A DNA stretch of 64,000 bases from JAWPMT01 sp965227935 (lineage in GTDB: Bacteria; Bacteroidota; Bacteroidia; Cytophagales; Cyclobacteriaceae). This document shows positions 8,836 to 16,420 of the stretch, one piece after another; within the stretch, counting starts at the first letter, position 1; the number at the start of each line of letters is the position of its first letter. The notes beneath the pieces are model-generated. The model saw only the letters and a program-made list of their open reading frames with translations. It was not told the origin of the DNA and searched no databases. Location: NCBI GenBank assembly GCA_965227935.1, contig CBDDGS010000019.1, forward strand, positions 1,612,001-1,676,000. The letters are read 5' to 3'. The position numbers and the translations under genes were made by a program.

Positions 8836-9315
8836 ATGAGATCACAGCTGATCACACCGGAAGGAATGGAACGCCTCAAAGAGGAGCACGACCATCTATG
8901 GCGTGTAGAGCGACCGGAGACCACAAACAAAGTGGCCTGGGCGGCGAGCCTCGGAGATCGCTCGGAAAATGCGGACTACCACTACAACAAAAAGCGACTG
9001 AGAGAAATCGACAAGCGCCTGCTGTACTTAAGGAAGTGCATCGACAACTTCAAAGTGATCGACTACCACCCGCATATGGATGGTACGGTCAATTTCGGTG
9101 CGTGGGTGGAGATCGAAAACGTCGAAAAGAAGCTGAAAAAGCGACTGCGCATCGTTGGTTACGAGGAACTGATTGGCAAACAGGATTACATCTCCATGGA
9201 CTCTCCCATGGCACAAGCGCTACTCAAAAAGAAAGTCGGCGATGAAGCCATCGTTGAAACCAAGGTCGCCCGGTTTGTTTGGGTGATAAGGAAGATTGAG
9301 TACGAGAAGAGCTGA
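8836..9315 (+). CDS. greB: Transcription elongation factor GreB
   Basis: 159 residues. GreB enters the secondary channel of RNA polymerase and stimulates cleavage of backtracked RNA. The N-terminal coiled coil carries the GreB-type acidic tip (GDRSENADYHYNKKRLREID) with the catalytic Asp and Glu. The C-terminal FKBP-like domain spans about residues 80-155 (FGAWVEIENVEKKLKKRLRI through SPMAQALLKKKVGDEAIV). The Y-x-Y and KKRLREIDKR pattern separates it from GreA. The ATG at 8836 (MRSQLITPEG) is chosen over an in-frame GTG two codons earlier. Confidence 0.95.
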   Translation: MRSQLITPEGMERLKEEHDHLWRVERPETTNKVAWAASLGDRSENADYHYNKKRLREIDKRLLYLRKCIDNFKVIDYHPHMDGTVNFGAWVEIENVEKKLKKRLRIVGYEELIGKQDYISMDSPMAQALLKKKVGDEAIVETKVARFVWVIRKIEYEKS

Positions 9316-9357
9316 AGGAGCCTGATCAGGCAAGTGGGGTTATGAAGTTGTAGCCCT

Positions 9358-9521
9358 CCCAACATCATCGGTCACTCATCTCCAGCTCCACGTCCATATA
9401 CACCGAATGATGGCCATACGTATCGAAGAGAGGCTTGAAGACAGCGCCATCGATCTCGAATTCCAGCTTCGCCGGGTCTCCGGAAATGGTTGCACTCAGA
9501 TCGTCTGCTTGTAGCCGTACT
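9358..9521 (-). pseudogene. Duplicated 3' end of the GH127 gene
   Basis: These 164 bases repeat 9734-9897 with about seven mismatches, in the same orientation. They encode the last ~51 residues of the neighbouring GH127 protein (RLQADDLSATISGDPAKL through DVELEMSDR and the stop). Upstream of the matching part the frame runs into repeat DNA (9539-9620 and 9651-9712), so the fragment has no proper start or catalytic part. It is a partial tandem duplication of the gene tail, not a functional gene. Confidence 0.85.
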
Positions 9522-9538
9522 CTAAGAAAATCTCTTGT

Positions 9539-9620
9539 CTTACCCCTAGCCCTAAAGGGAGCCAAGAGATTTTCAAGCCGCGCTCCCTTTAGGGGTTGGG
9601 GTAAAAGAGGCTTGAAAATC
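9539..9620. repeat. Two interleaved inverted repeats
   Basis: A perfect 12-bp pair, CCTAAAGGGAGC (9551-9562) with GCTCCCTTTAGG (9582-9593), extends imperfectly outward to 9539 and 9605. A second perfect 11-bp pair, GATTTTCAAGC (9568-9578) with GCTTGAAAATC (9610-9620), overlaps it in the order a-b-a'-b'. The sequence resembles the CCCTAAAGGG-type intergenic palindromes common in Bacteroidota. It lies between the two copies of the GH127 gene tail. Confidence 0.75.
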
Positions 9621-9650
9621 GAGGTATTATCTAGTGTCACTACAGGCTGT

Positions 9651-9712
9651 TCGGAATGTTCCGCAGGGCATTCCGCGCGAACGACCATCTGGATCTGTGA
9701 TCCGGTGTCTCC
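9651..9712. repeat. Interspersed repeat, family 3, copy 1
   Basis: It contains the hairpin CGGAATG...CATTCCG (9652-9675) and a GATC-rich second palindrome (GGATCTGTGATCC). The whole block matches 12541-12602 over about 60 bases with scattered changes. Confidence 0.65.
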
Positions 9713-9740
9713 CTGAAGTAACTGCGAACCTTCCCCAACA

Positions 9741-12107
9741 TCATCGGTCACTCATCACCAACTCCACGTCCATGTACACCGAATGATGGCCATACGTGTC
9801 GAAGAAAGGCTTGAAGACAGCGCCATCGATCTCGAATTCCAGCTTCGCCGGGTCTCCGGAAATGAGTGCACTCAGATCGTCTGCTTGTAGCCGTACTTTT
9901 CGCCAGCTTGTGCGTGGGCCGCTCTCCTGGGCTGCGAGCAACACCGGGCCGTAGAACAGGCTGGCAACATTTTGCTGATCCATCAGCGGCTCCAGTCGGA
10001 AGCTCATGGGTACTTGGACTTCGACCGTATCTCCATCTCCCCATGTGCGACTGAGCGTAACATAGGTGCCGGGAATGGCTTCCACTTGTTCTGGGCTTCC
10101 ATTGACCGAAACAGACACTCCTTTCTCTGCCCACCCCGGAATCCTGATCTTCAGATCGAAGGTCCCGGATCCTCGCACTGTGAACACTGTGCGATCTGAC
10201 ATGGGGAAACTCGTGGACTGCTCTATACGCAAATCATCGGACCATTGAAGGGTAGATGGAATGAAGAGGTTGACATAGAGAGTTGAGTTATCGGGGTCGG
10301 TGAAGTAGATCGAATTTTGAAGCTTAGTGCTACTCTCCAGAGCCGTGCCATTGCAGCAGGAGAACCCCTTCATCTCTGGATTTCCGAATCTCTTTCTGGC
10401 ACCGGGCATCAGTGAAACGTGATACGTATTGGCAGGGCTGTTCTCAGCCACAGACGCCAGGATATGATTGTAGATACCTCGTTCGTAATAATCCATGAGG
10501 CCGCCTCGCGGATCAAACTGGAACAGATTGCGCGTCAGTTTTAGCAGGTTGTACGTCGCACATGTTTCATTCTGCCCGTCGACGGAGAGTCCCTTTTCGT
10601 ACAGCATCCCTGGCTGAGCCGTAAAGCACTCCGGATTGTACGGATCTCGTGCTCCGGCCACGCCGCCGATACTGTACATGTAGTCATTGACCGCCTTGTA
10701 CCAGAAGTTGTCAGCTACCCGGTAATAGGATGGCTCTTCGGAGACCCGGTAGTTTTCCAGCGCCCCCACGATCTGAGGAATGTGCTGATTCGCATGCAGG
10801 CCGCGGAACATGTCCACGTTTTTGGCCAGGCCATGAGGATGATCCGGTCCACCAAAGAATACCCTCGTATTGTCAAACAGTCGGGCGGTCTCGAGGAAAG
10901 CCTTATTATTGGTGAGCCTGTAGAGCCTTGCCATGGTTTCATTCATCCCGCCGTATTCCCCGGCAATGTAGCGGTTCCACATTTGGATGAGGTTGTCTTG
11001 AGACAGCAAGCTCAGGCGGGCATGCACCCACTCTCCCATTCCCACGGCGATGTCCAGTGCTTTTTGATTGTCACCGACTTCATAGATGTCTAACAGTCCG
11101 GAGAGGATCTTGTGGAGTGTGTAATAAGGTGCCCAGATGTGATTGTCCTCTCTGCCGTAGATGGCACCCTTTTCAAGCATTATGAATTGATCAGGTGGAT
11201 ACGCGCTGATGAAACCCTCTCCCCAATTCCAGTAGTCCGTGCGGATATTCTCGCGGCTAAGATCAGAATGAAATGCCTCACTTCCTGCTCTCGGAGGCAC
11301 AGCTGCAGGCTCAGCCACAAAGGGCCCGTTTTCCTCTGTGGGTTTTCCGGACAGCTGGGCCAATTCGTACAGCGTGTTCACGACATAATCCATTTTCTCC
11401 GCAAAGGCGTGCTGCAGTTCCTCATTGTAACCGGTACTAGCATAGGCCTGGGCAATGGCAGTCATGTAATGCCCTGTGGCATGTCCTCGTAGTTTGGTCT
11501 CCTGGCTGTCCCACCCGCGCAGTGGTTCGGCCCCGTTCGGTTGCGTCTGCCCAAAAGCATCTCGAAACATATAAAGGAATGCATCCGGGTTGGTTCTGGC
11601 CAGGGGCTCGATGAACTTGTCCCTATGGATCATGAATCTTGTTTCGGACCCATTTGGCTTCGACTCAAGCGTGACCTGTGACAAGTCAAAAGGAACCAAC
11701 ATCTGCTGCGGAGCCTCTGGGCTTGCAGCAGCATCCACGGTGATGATGGCTTTGGGGCGAAAGTCCGTCCCTGGCACTCGCCCGGTCACTGTGTATTGGC
11801 TTTGTTGACTGGACAGTGCGTTGTCAACTGGGGCTGGCCATAGCACACGAACCTTGGGACCTTTTATGCCCTCCGCATAGGTGCCTCGCACATATCGTGG
11901 CAGCCTGGGCTCCATCCCCTTGGTCGTCGCAACCTCTATATCTGGGACGTCCTCCAAATACTGATTGTACAGCTGTTTTGTCTCGCCGGAAAATCGCTCC
12001 AGACTGTCTTCCTTGACTTCCCGTTCGTTGACGGACTGTGCCAATAGCAATTGACTTCCGGTAAAGAATATGAGGCTGGCTAGTAGTATATGCTTAACAA
12101 TCTTCAT
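9741..12107 (-). CDS. GH127-type glycoside hydrolase (beta-L-arabinofuranosidase family, DUF1680)
   Basis: 788 residues with a signal peptide (MKIVKHILLASLIFF, cleaved near LLAQ), so periplasmic or extracytoplasmic. The (alpha/alpha)6 catalytic domain holds the zinc/cysteine site of the family: E514-T-C516 in QNETCATYN and the vicinal C584-C585 in FSCCNGT. These match the Glu, Cys, Cys, Cys set of HypBA1, where one Cys is the nucleophile. The expected reaction is removal of terminal beta-L-arabinofuranose (or a related residue) from plant or algal glycans. C-terminal beta domains follow from about residue 610. The last 50 codons are duplicated downstream at 9358-9521. It is transcribed alone; the 775-base upstream gap is full of repeats. 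Confidence 0.9.
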   Translation of the reverse strand: MKIVKHILLASLIFFTGSQLLLAQSVNEREVKEDSLERFSGETKQLYNQYLEDVPDIEVATTKGMEPRLPRYVRGTYAEGIKGPKVRVLWPAPVDNALSSQQSQYTVTGRVPGTDFRPKAIITVDAAASPEAPQQMLVPFDLSQVTLESKPNGSETRFMIHRDKFIEPLARTNPDAFLYMFRDAFGQTQPNGAEPLRGWDSQETKLRGHATGHYMTAIAQAYASTGYNEELQHAFAEKMDYVVNTLYELAQLSGKPTEENGPFVAEPAAVPPRAGSEAFHSDLSRENIRTDYWNWGEGFISAYPPDQFIMLEKGAIYGREDNHIWAPYYTLHKILSGLLDIYEVGDNQKALDIAVGMGEWVHARLSLLSQDNLIQMWNRYIAGEYGGMNETMARLYRLTNNKAFLETARLFDNTRVFFGGPDHPHGLAKNVDMFRGLHANQHIPQIVGALENYRVSEEPSYYRVADNFWYKAVNDYMYSIGGVAGARDPYNPECFTAQPGMLYEKGLSVDGQNETCATYNLLKLTRNLFQFDPRGGLMDYYERGIYNHILASVAENSPANTYHVSLMPGARKRFGNPEMKGFSCCNGTALESSTKLQNSIYFTDPDNSTLYVNLFIPSTLQWSDDLRIEQSTSFPMSDRTVFTVRGSGTFDLKIRIPGWAEKGVSVSVNGSPEQVEAIPGTYVTLSRTWGDGDTVEVQVPMSFRLEPLMDQQNVASLFYGPVLLAAQESGPRTSWRKVRLQADDLSALISGDPAKLEFEIDGAVFKPFFDTYGHHSVYMDVELVMSDR

Positions 12108-12180
12108 GGCTTGGAGTATGGACAGAATATAGACAGAATTTTGCTGCTGTGGCGAGACCTGTAGGTGGATAGTTGCAAAA

Positions 12181-12239
12181 GGTGGATTACAAATCCACCA
12201 CGATTCTGTGTTTCGACATGCCTTTCAGAACATGTCGAA
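12181..12239. repeat. GGTGGATT palindrome block, copy 1
   Basis: GGTGGATT-ACA-AATCCACC (12181-12199) forms a hairpin and is followed by a second one, TTCGACATG (12212-12220) with CATGTCGAA (12231-12239). The first hairpin and the TTCGACATGCCTTT segment recur at 12618-12666. Confidence 0.75.
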
Positions 12240-12340
12240 CAGCACAATCCCTCAAGAATCGGCCCCCTTTACTTACAATCAGGAGACGTGCTTGCGATAG
12301 AAATATAGACCCAGGCTCTGCACGCCGTTCGTGAGTGCCC

Positions 12341-12453
12341 CTTCATACACAGTCGTGCCACCACGCTAGCTCGGAGGTAGTAACCTTCGCTAGTCCTTAG
12401 TGGTGAGAAATAGGATCGAAGAACTGGTCATTCTCGGAAGACCTTGTATGAAG
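12341..12453. other. Nested inverted-repeat structure, candidate structured RNA
   Basis: The outer pair is CTTCATACA (12341-12349) with TGTATGAAG (12445-12453), extended by GTC/GAC after a 2x2 mismatch. Inside lies CACCAC (12359-12364) with GTGGTG (12400-12405), and within that GCTAGC...GCTAG enclosing AGGT-AGTA-ACCT. All of these pairings nest without conflict, giving a long stacked arm of about 50 bases inside an outer stem. No family is recognised and no promoter is evident. Confidence 0.45.
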
Positions 12454-12465
12454 GTAGATTTTTTG

Positions 12466-12494
12466 CCTACTTTTTCATCGATGGAAAAAGTAGG
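12466..12494. repeat. Perfect 11-bp hairpin
   Basis: CCTACTTTTTC (12466-12476) pairs with GAAAAAGTAGG (12484-12494) across a 7-base loop. The sequence is reminiscent of a palindrome often seen between genes in Cytophagales. It has no clean terminal T-tract on either side, so a terminator role is uncertain. Confidence 0.6.
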
Positions 12495-12540
12495 AGCCCG
12501 TCTGGCTTGAAGACAGAAATGAAGTGCGATTGCAGCCTCT

Positions 12541-12602
12541 TCGGATTGTTCCGCTGGGCATTCCGAACGAACAATCTTCCGGATCAGTGATCCCGTGGCC
12601 TC
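12541..12602. repeat. Interspersed repeat, family 3, copy 2
   Basis: It matches 9651-9712: TCGGATTGTTCCGCTGGGCA versus TCGGAATGTTCCGCAGGGCA, and then the GATC palindrome GGATCAGTGATCC. Both copies lie in intergenic repeat clusters flanking the GH127 gene. Confidence 0.65.
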
Positions 12603-12617
12603 TTAAATCACTGCAAA

Positions 12618-12666
12618 GGTGGATTGCAAATCCACCACGACCATGAGTTCGACATGCCTTTGAGAA
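12618..12666. repeat. GGTGGATT palindrome block, copy 2
   Basis: GGTGGATT-GCA-AATCCACCACGA followed by TTCGACATGCCTTTGAGAA, matching 12181-12230 in the same orientation. The second hairpin's right arm is missing in this copy. Confidence 0.7.
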
Positions 12667-12706
12667 GGATTGTTTTTCAGAAAGGCCTTGTCTCCGCCTT
12701 GCAATC

Positions 12707-12723
12707 TTAGCTTAATAGCATTG
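12707..12723. repeat. Family 1 terminal box, isolated
   Basis: TTAGCTTAATAGCATTG, the same box that ends the family-1 palindromes at 1784 and (reverse) at 14990. A tail-like sequence (TTTTTCAGAAAGG) precedes it, but the 24-nt hairpin core is absent, so this is a partial copy. Confidence 0.55.
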
Positions 12724-12883
12724 TTTCCACCTCAAGGGGGAGATCTAATGGTCCAAAAAAACACCAATTCCGTGCTAGGTGGTACGGCCTCTCCTTAAGC
12801 TGACGGCTATGGGAATAAATCCGGGGATTACTGTCTGCATTTTTGATCTGTCATCCGTCCCAATAGCTTGGGCAATTCCTCCC

Positions 12884-13993
12884 CTACTCCAAGCTAGTAA
12901 GCAGCTGCCGCTCGGCCTCAGACCGCTGGATCGCCAACTGGATCAGTTGATCAAGCAACTCCTTGTAGCCTTTGCCACTTGCTTCCCAGAGCTTGGGGTA
13001 CATGCTGATGTCTGTAAATCCAGGCAATGTGTTGATCTCATTGACGTAGATCTCACCGCTTTCGGTCAGGAATGAGTCCACCCTGGCCAGACCCTCGCAG
13101 CAGAGTACCTTGTAGGTGGCGACCGAAACTTCCTGGATCTTCTTCAGTTGCTCATCGGTCAGATCCGCTGGGATTTGGATCGTGGCTCCTTTTTCATCGA
13201 GATACTTCGCTGAGTAAGAGTAGAACCCGTGCTTGGCATCGACGTTCATGACCTCTCCGGCGACCGACACCTCTACATCGTCATTGCCTAGTACAGCGCA
13301 CTCCAGTTCCCGCCCGACGATCTGCTCTTCGATGATGATCTTCCGATCAAACCGGAAAGCGTCTGCGACACCAGCGGTGAATTCCTCCTTCGTCTCCACT
13401 TTGGAGATACCCACGGAGGAGCCAAGGTTAGCTGGTTTGATGAACATCGGCGTGCCCAATTCGTTTTTGACGTTTTCGTAGTCGATCTGCTGAGCATCGG
13501 CCTTCGAAAAACTTTTGAAACGGGCATTCTTTATACCAGCGTCGCGCAGGAGTCGCTTCATTACGTCTTTGTCCATCCCCACTGCGGAACCCAGGACGGA
13601 AGCACCTACAAAGGGGATATTGGCCAGCTTCAGCAATCCTTGAACAGCGCCGTCCTCGCCATAGGGACCGTGGAGCATGGGGATGACGACATCCAATCGA
13701 TCCAGTTGGGCTTCGGACGTAATGGGTTGAAGCTGATTTTGGGGTTCCCCGGGAATAAATTGCAGCTGAGCACTTGCGCCTGACCCGATGGTTTGGGTAG
13801 ATGGATCTTGAGAAAGTCGATTCTTTGCATCAGCATCGAGGTGCCATTTGCCCTCCTTGTCTATGCCGATCAGCGCGACTTCGTAGACAGCGGGATCGAG
13901 TTCCCTGGCGACATTCATTGCCGACTTGATGGATATCTCATGTTCAGCTGACTTGCCGCCGAAAAGGATGCCGACTTTGATCTTTTCACTCAT
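12884..13993 (-). CDS. ddl: D-alanine--D-alanine ligase
   Basis: 369 residues. Ddl joins two D-alanines with ATP to supply the peptidoglycan stem dipeptide in the cytoplasm. N-terminal VGILFGGKSAEHEISI, LHGPYGEDGAVQG (substrate and phosphate binding), ATP-grasp KPANLGSSVGI, the catalytic-loop segment GFYSYSAKYLDEKG, and the Mg-binding C-terminal EINTLPGFTDISMY are all present. The length fits the family. I use the ATG giving MSEKIKVGILFGG; the frame is open for 39 further codons upstream, but that extension is not part of the fold. It is not in a cell-wall operon here. Confidence 0.95.
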   Translation of the reverse strand: MSEKIKVGILFGGKSAEHEISIKSAMNVARELDPAVYEVALIGIDKEGKWHLDADAKNRLSQDPSTQTIGSGASAQLQFIPGEPQNQLQPITSEAQLDRLDVVIPMLHGPYGEDGAVQGLLKLANIPFVGASVLGSAVGMDKDVMKRLLRDAGIKNARFKSFSKADAQQIDYENVKNELGTPMFIKPANLGSSVGISKVETKEEFTAGVADAFRFDRKIIIEEQIVGRELECAVLGNDDVEVSVAGEVMNVDAKHGFYSYSAKYLDEKGATIQIPADLTDEQLKKIQEVSVATYKVLCCEGLARVDSFLTESGEIYVNEINTLPGFTDISMYPKLWEASGKGYKELLDQLIQLAIQRSEAERQLLTSLE

Positions 13994-14252
13994 ATTGTAG
14001 AACCGTTCTCTTTGGGCCCGGTAGGCCTCTCTTTCCGTTGGCAAACATCGGGGGTTTTCTAATGGAATATCAAGTTCTTGCATTGATTTTCGTCGATGCA
14101 CTTGTAGCATCGGGCGTCATTAGGACGGCTCTAGAGGTAGAACAAAGTGGACCAAACAGGTACGAGGATATGCTCGCTTAACGCCTTAGCTCAATTCAAT
14201 CAATCCTTAAGAGCGATATGCGTCTGTCGAGTGGCGGAGAAGGCCCCTACTC

Positions 14253-14873
14253 CTAGTCACAGTCCTTCAACTGCTCTTCGCTGTTGGCATATCCCTCCAG
14301 TAGTCCGCTTTCGTATTCGATGAGAAACTCGATTTCGTGGTTCATCTCTTCATCTTCGTATTCGGAAGAGCTCTTGAGCATCTCGATAACCTTCTTTTCC
14401 TGAATTAAGGTTTCCTTAGCAATTCGGTCCAGTTTCTCCAGGAATAGCAGACAATTGAAATCATACGTGTTGGCCAGACCGCTGTTTTTGACGGTCTCCC
14501 AGGCAAGGTTGGTCAGATCGATAAAGGACAAGTCGAAATTCAAATTCGCCTCACCCTGGTAATGATACAAGCCATTGTCCAATAGCGTTGAGTCTTCAAT
14601 GGCCAGTATCGTGGGGTGATCTTTCCTAAACGATCCCATCTCATCCACACTTGCTATCAGTCGGTTTTGGTCGTCGACATGGCCTTGGATGAATTGGAAC
14701 ACGCTGAGCATCGCTTTGTGCTTGTCGATGTTCCTTTTGACGCTCTCCTGATTTTGCTCGATTTCCATGAGAATGTTTGCTGTGGCGATTGATTTCTGCT
14801 TCCTCAACTTGTAGGAGGAAACAGCCTCATTGAGGATCAGGGCCAGAAAGACGCCTACCAGCGTCGCTGTCAA
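14253..14873 (-). CDS. Hypothetical membrane-anchored protein, no ATG start found
   Basis: About 206 residues. One N-terminal transmembrane segment (TATLVGVFLALILNEAVSS) is followed by a basic stretch and a long, mainly helical acidic domain (IEQNQESVKRNIDKHKA and onward), probably coiled-coil in part. No family is recognised. The start is odd: no ATG precedes the membrane segment before an in-frame TAA 19 codons upstream. The TTG at 14873 is the only usual alternative, yet protein-like sequence (KSIKFLSNNGLVTL) continues upstream of it. The gene may use TTG or have lost its real start. A family-1 palindrome lies just upstream. Confidence 0.65.
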   Translation of the reverse strand: MTATLVGVFLALILNEAVSSYKLRKQKSIATANILMEIEQNQESVKRNIDKHKAMLSVFQFIQGHVDDQNRLIASVDEMGSFRKDHPTILAIEDSTLLDNGLYHYQGEANLNFDLSFIDLTNLAWETVKNSGLANTYDFNCLLFLEKLDRIAKETLIQEKKVIEMLKSSSEYEDEEMNHEIEFLIEYESGLLEGYANSEEQLKDCD

Positions 14874-15382
14874 GGTGACTAACCCATTGTTCGATAAGAA
14901 TTTTATGCTTTTGATAGTTTCTCTTTTTTAGTCAAACTGTTGCTATTGCCACGCTCTCGTCAGGGTACACCACCTGTAAGGCCCCCTTCCAATGCTATTA
15001 AGTTAAGGATAATGAGCAACCTTCCTGAAAAGCATGTCATTTTGACGTAGGAAAAATCTGTTGAGAGTTCTTGGCAAATCGTCGATATATGTAAATAGAT
15101 CCCTCCTTCGTCGGGATGACTTTCCGAGGGATGCTTTTTAGGAAGGTTTCGTTCCGACTTCACGGCCTGAGCTTGGTAGCATTCCCCCCTAGGCTGCCAC
15201 TCCAATAGTGCAACTTCCTTGTAACTTCAACCACGTACTATATGGAATGCCAAGTGGATAATCTGTCTTCCCCGACTTTTCGAGTTGCATGGCTTCCATC
15301 AGCCAAGAAACCGGCACACCGTAAACTTATTTCCACTACCTTCCGCCCAAATATGCCAACACCTCACACGCACTACTGAGTC
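14874..15382. other. Gene-free interval around a 195-bp palindrome
   Basis: About 510 bases between the divergent hypothetical gene and the FloA-like gene. Apart from the family-1 element (14990-15185) it contains no credible ORF. A TACCTTCC box at 15337-15344, upstream of the FloA-like start, may be a weak -7 element (one mismatch to TAnnTTTG at the third T and one at G). Confidence 0.5.
14990..15185. repeat. Long palindromic element, family 1, complete copy
   Basis: The core arms 15036-15059 (begins GTCATTTTGACGTAGG) and 15097-15120 (ends GTCGGGATGAC) are 24 nt each and complementary with a few mismatches. Matching tails (CAACCTTCCTGAAAAGCAT on the left, ATGCTTTTTAGGAAGGTT on the right) and terminal boxes (CAATGCTATTAAG, CTTGGTAGCATT) make the whole ~195-bp element a giant inverted repeat. 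It is homologous to 1597-1785. Confidence 0.8.
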
Positions 15383-16285
15383 ATGGGCTTCGAAACGATC
15401 ATTCTCATTGGGGTCCTGTTCGTAGGTCTCATCATCTTCTTCTACATCATCCCGGTCAACCTATGGATCACCGCGGTATTCACCGGTGTCAGGGTCCGAC
15501 TGCTCGATCTCGTGTTTATGCGGTTCCGCAGAGTGCCTCCGCCACTGATTGTCAAGTCCCTCATACTCGCCACCAAGGCTGGGATCGAAAAGATCACTTC
15601 GGCGCAGCTCGAGACCCACTTCCTGGCGCACGGCAACCTCGTCAATGTCGTGAGGGCCCTCATCGTCGCAGACAAGGCCAACCTACCGATGACCTTCCAG
15701 CAGGCAACGGCTATCGATCTGGCGGGCCGCGACGTGCTCGAGGCAGTGCAGGTGTCGGTCACGCCGTACATGATCATTGTCCCTTCGATCACCGGCCAGT
15801 CCATGGATGGTATCCAGGTACTTGCCGAGGCCCGAGTCACGGTCCGCACGAACATCGGGCAGCTGGTGGGCGGCGCTGGTGAGGAGACCATCAAAGCGCG
15901 TGTAGCGCAGGGCATCATATCCCGCATTGGTGCGTCGTCGAATTTTATGGAGGTCATCGAAAAGCCCGAAGAGATCTCCCGGACTGTCCTCGCCAATGGC
16001 CTCGATGCAGGCACGGCGTATGAGATCTTGTCCATCGATATTGCGGATGTCAGCGTCGGGCGAAATATTGGTGCCATCCTCCAGATCGATCAAGCGATGG
16101 CTGACCTCAACATCGCCCAAGCCAAGGCCGAGGAGCGCCGCGCGATGGCAGTAGCGCTCGAGAGCGAGATGAACGCTAAGATCCAGGAAGCCCAGGCGAA
16201 GGTGATCCTTGCCGAAAAGGAAATACCCCCCGCCCTCTCGATCGCTTACAAGAGAAGCCAGTTCTTCCAAAGGCCGAAAGCCTAA
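15383..16285 (+). CDS. floA: Flotillin-like protein FloA (UPF0365), short C-terminus
   Basis: 300 residues. FloA is a membrane scaffold protein that organises membrane microdomains. One N-terminal membrane segment (ETIILIGVLFVGLIIFFYII) is followed by the SPFH-like domain (TGVRVRLLDLVFMRFRRVPP, VRALIVADKANLPMTFQQA, GRDVLEAVQVSVTPYMIIVP). A helical repeat region rich in Ala/Glu (QAMADLNIAQAKAEERRAMA) closes the protein. Family members usually end with about 30 further residues containing a DYY-type segment; here the sequence diverges after KVILAEKEIPPAL and stops at RPKA. No NfeD-like partner gene is adjacent. Confidence 0.88.
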   Translation: MGFETIILIGVLFVGLIIFFYIIPVNLWITAVFTGVRVRLLDLVFMRFRRVPPPLIVKSLILATKAGIEKITSAQLETHFLAHGNLVNVVRALIVADKANLPMTFQQATAIDLAGRDVLEAVQVSVTPYMIIVPSITGQSMDGIQVLAEARVTVRTNIGQLVGGAGEETIKARVAQGIISRIGASSNFMEVIEKPEEISRTVLANGLDAGTAYEILSIDIADVSVGRNIGAILQIDQAMADLNIAQAKAEERRAMAVALESEMNAKIQEAQAKVILAEKEIPPALSIAYKRSQFFQRPKA

Positions 16286-16347
16286 TCGCCAGACGAGACA
16301 AGACTGTGGGGAAGCTAGCGGGGTCAAAGGCTGGCGAAGGCGCGAGG

Positions 16348-16420
16348 CGGGTCCGTGAAGTGGAGAGTTGCAGGTCCTGTGATGCGACTTCAGGTTGAAC
16401 TTCTCTCACTTCACGGGTCG
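16348..16420. repeat. Structured repeat, family 2, partial copy C
   Basis: Arms GTCCGTGAAGTGGAGAG (16351-16367) and CTCTCACTTCACGGG (16403-16417) form one long hairpin. It corresponds to the TGAAGT hairpin of copies A and B, with a related centre containing CTTCAGGTT. The CCGGTG and GGGATAG blocks are absent. Confidence 0.6.

Larger units (their letters stand above)
12108..12883. other. Gene-free, repeat-dense interval
   Basis: About 775 bases with no credible ORF between the GH127 and Ddl genes, both on the minus strand. It holds two copies of the GGTGGATT palindrome block (12181-12230, 12618-12666), a nested inverted-repeat structure (12341-12453), a perfect 11-bp hairpin (12466-12494), a family-3 repeat (12541-12602) and a family-1 terminal box (12707-12723). 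The GH127 promoter should be close to 12108, but I found no clear -7 box. Confidence 0.65.

Noticed and set aside
9365..9751. 128-codon ORF on the minus strand
   Set aside because: The last 50 codons are a duplicate of the GH127 end and the rest runs through repeat DNA; there is no domain of its own.
12181..12666. CRISPR array or insertion sequence in the repeat-dense gap
   Set aside because: The repeats are few, unevenly spaced, palindromic and different from each other, and there is no cas or transposase gene.
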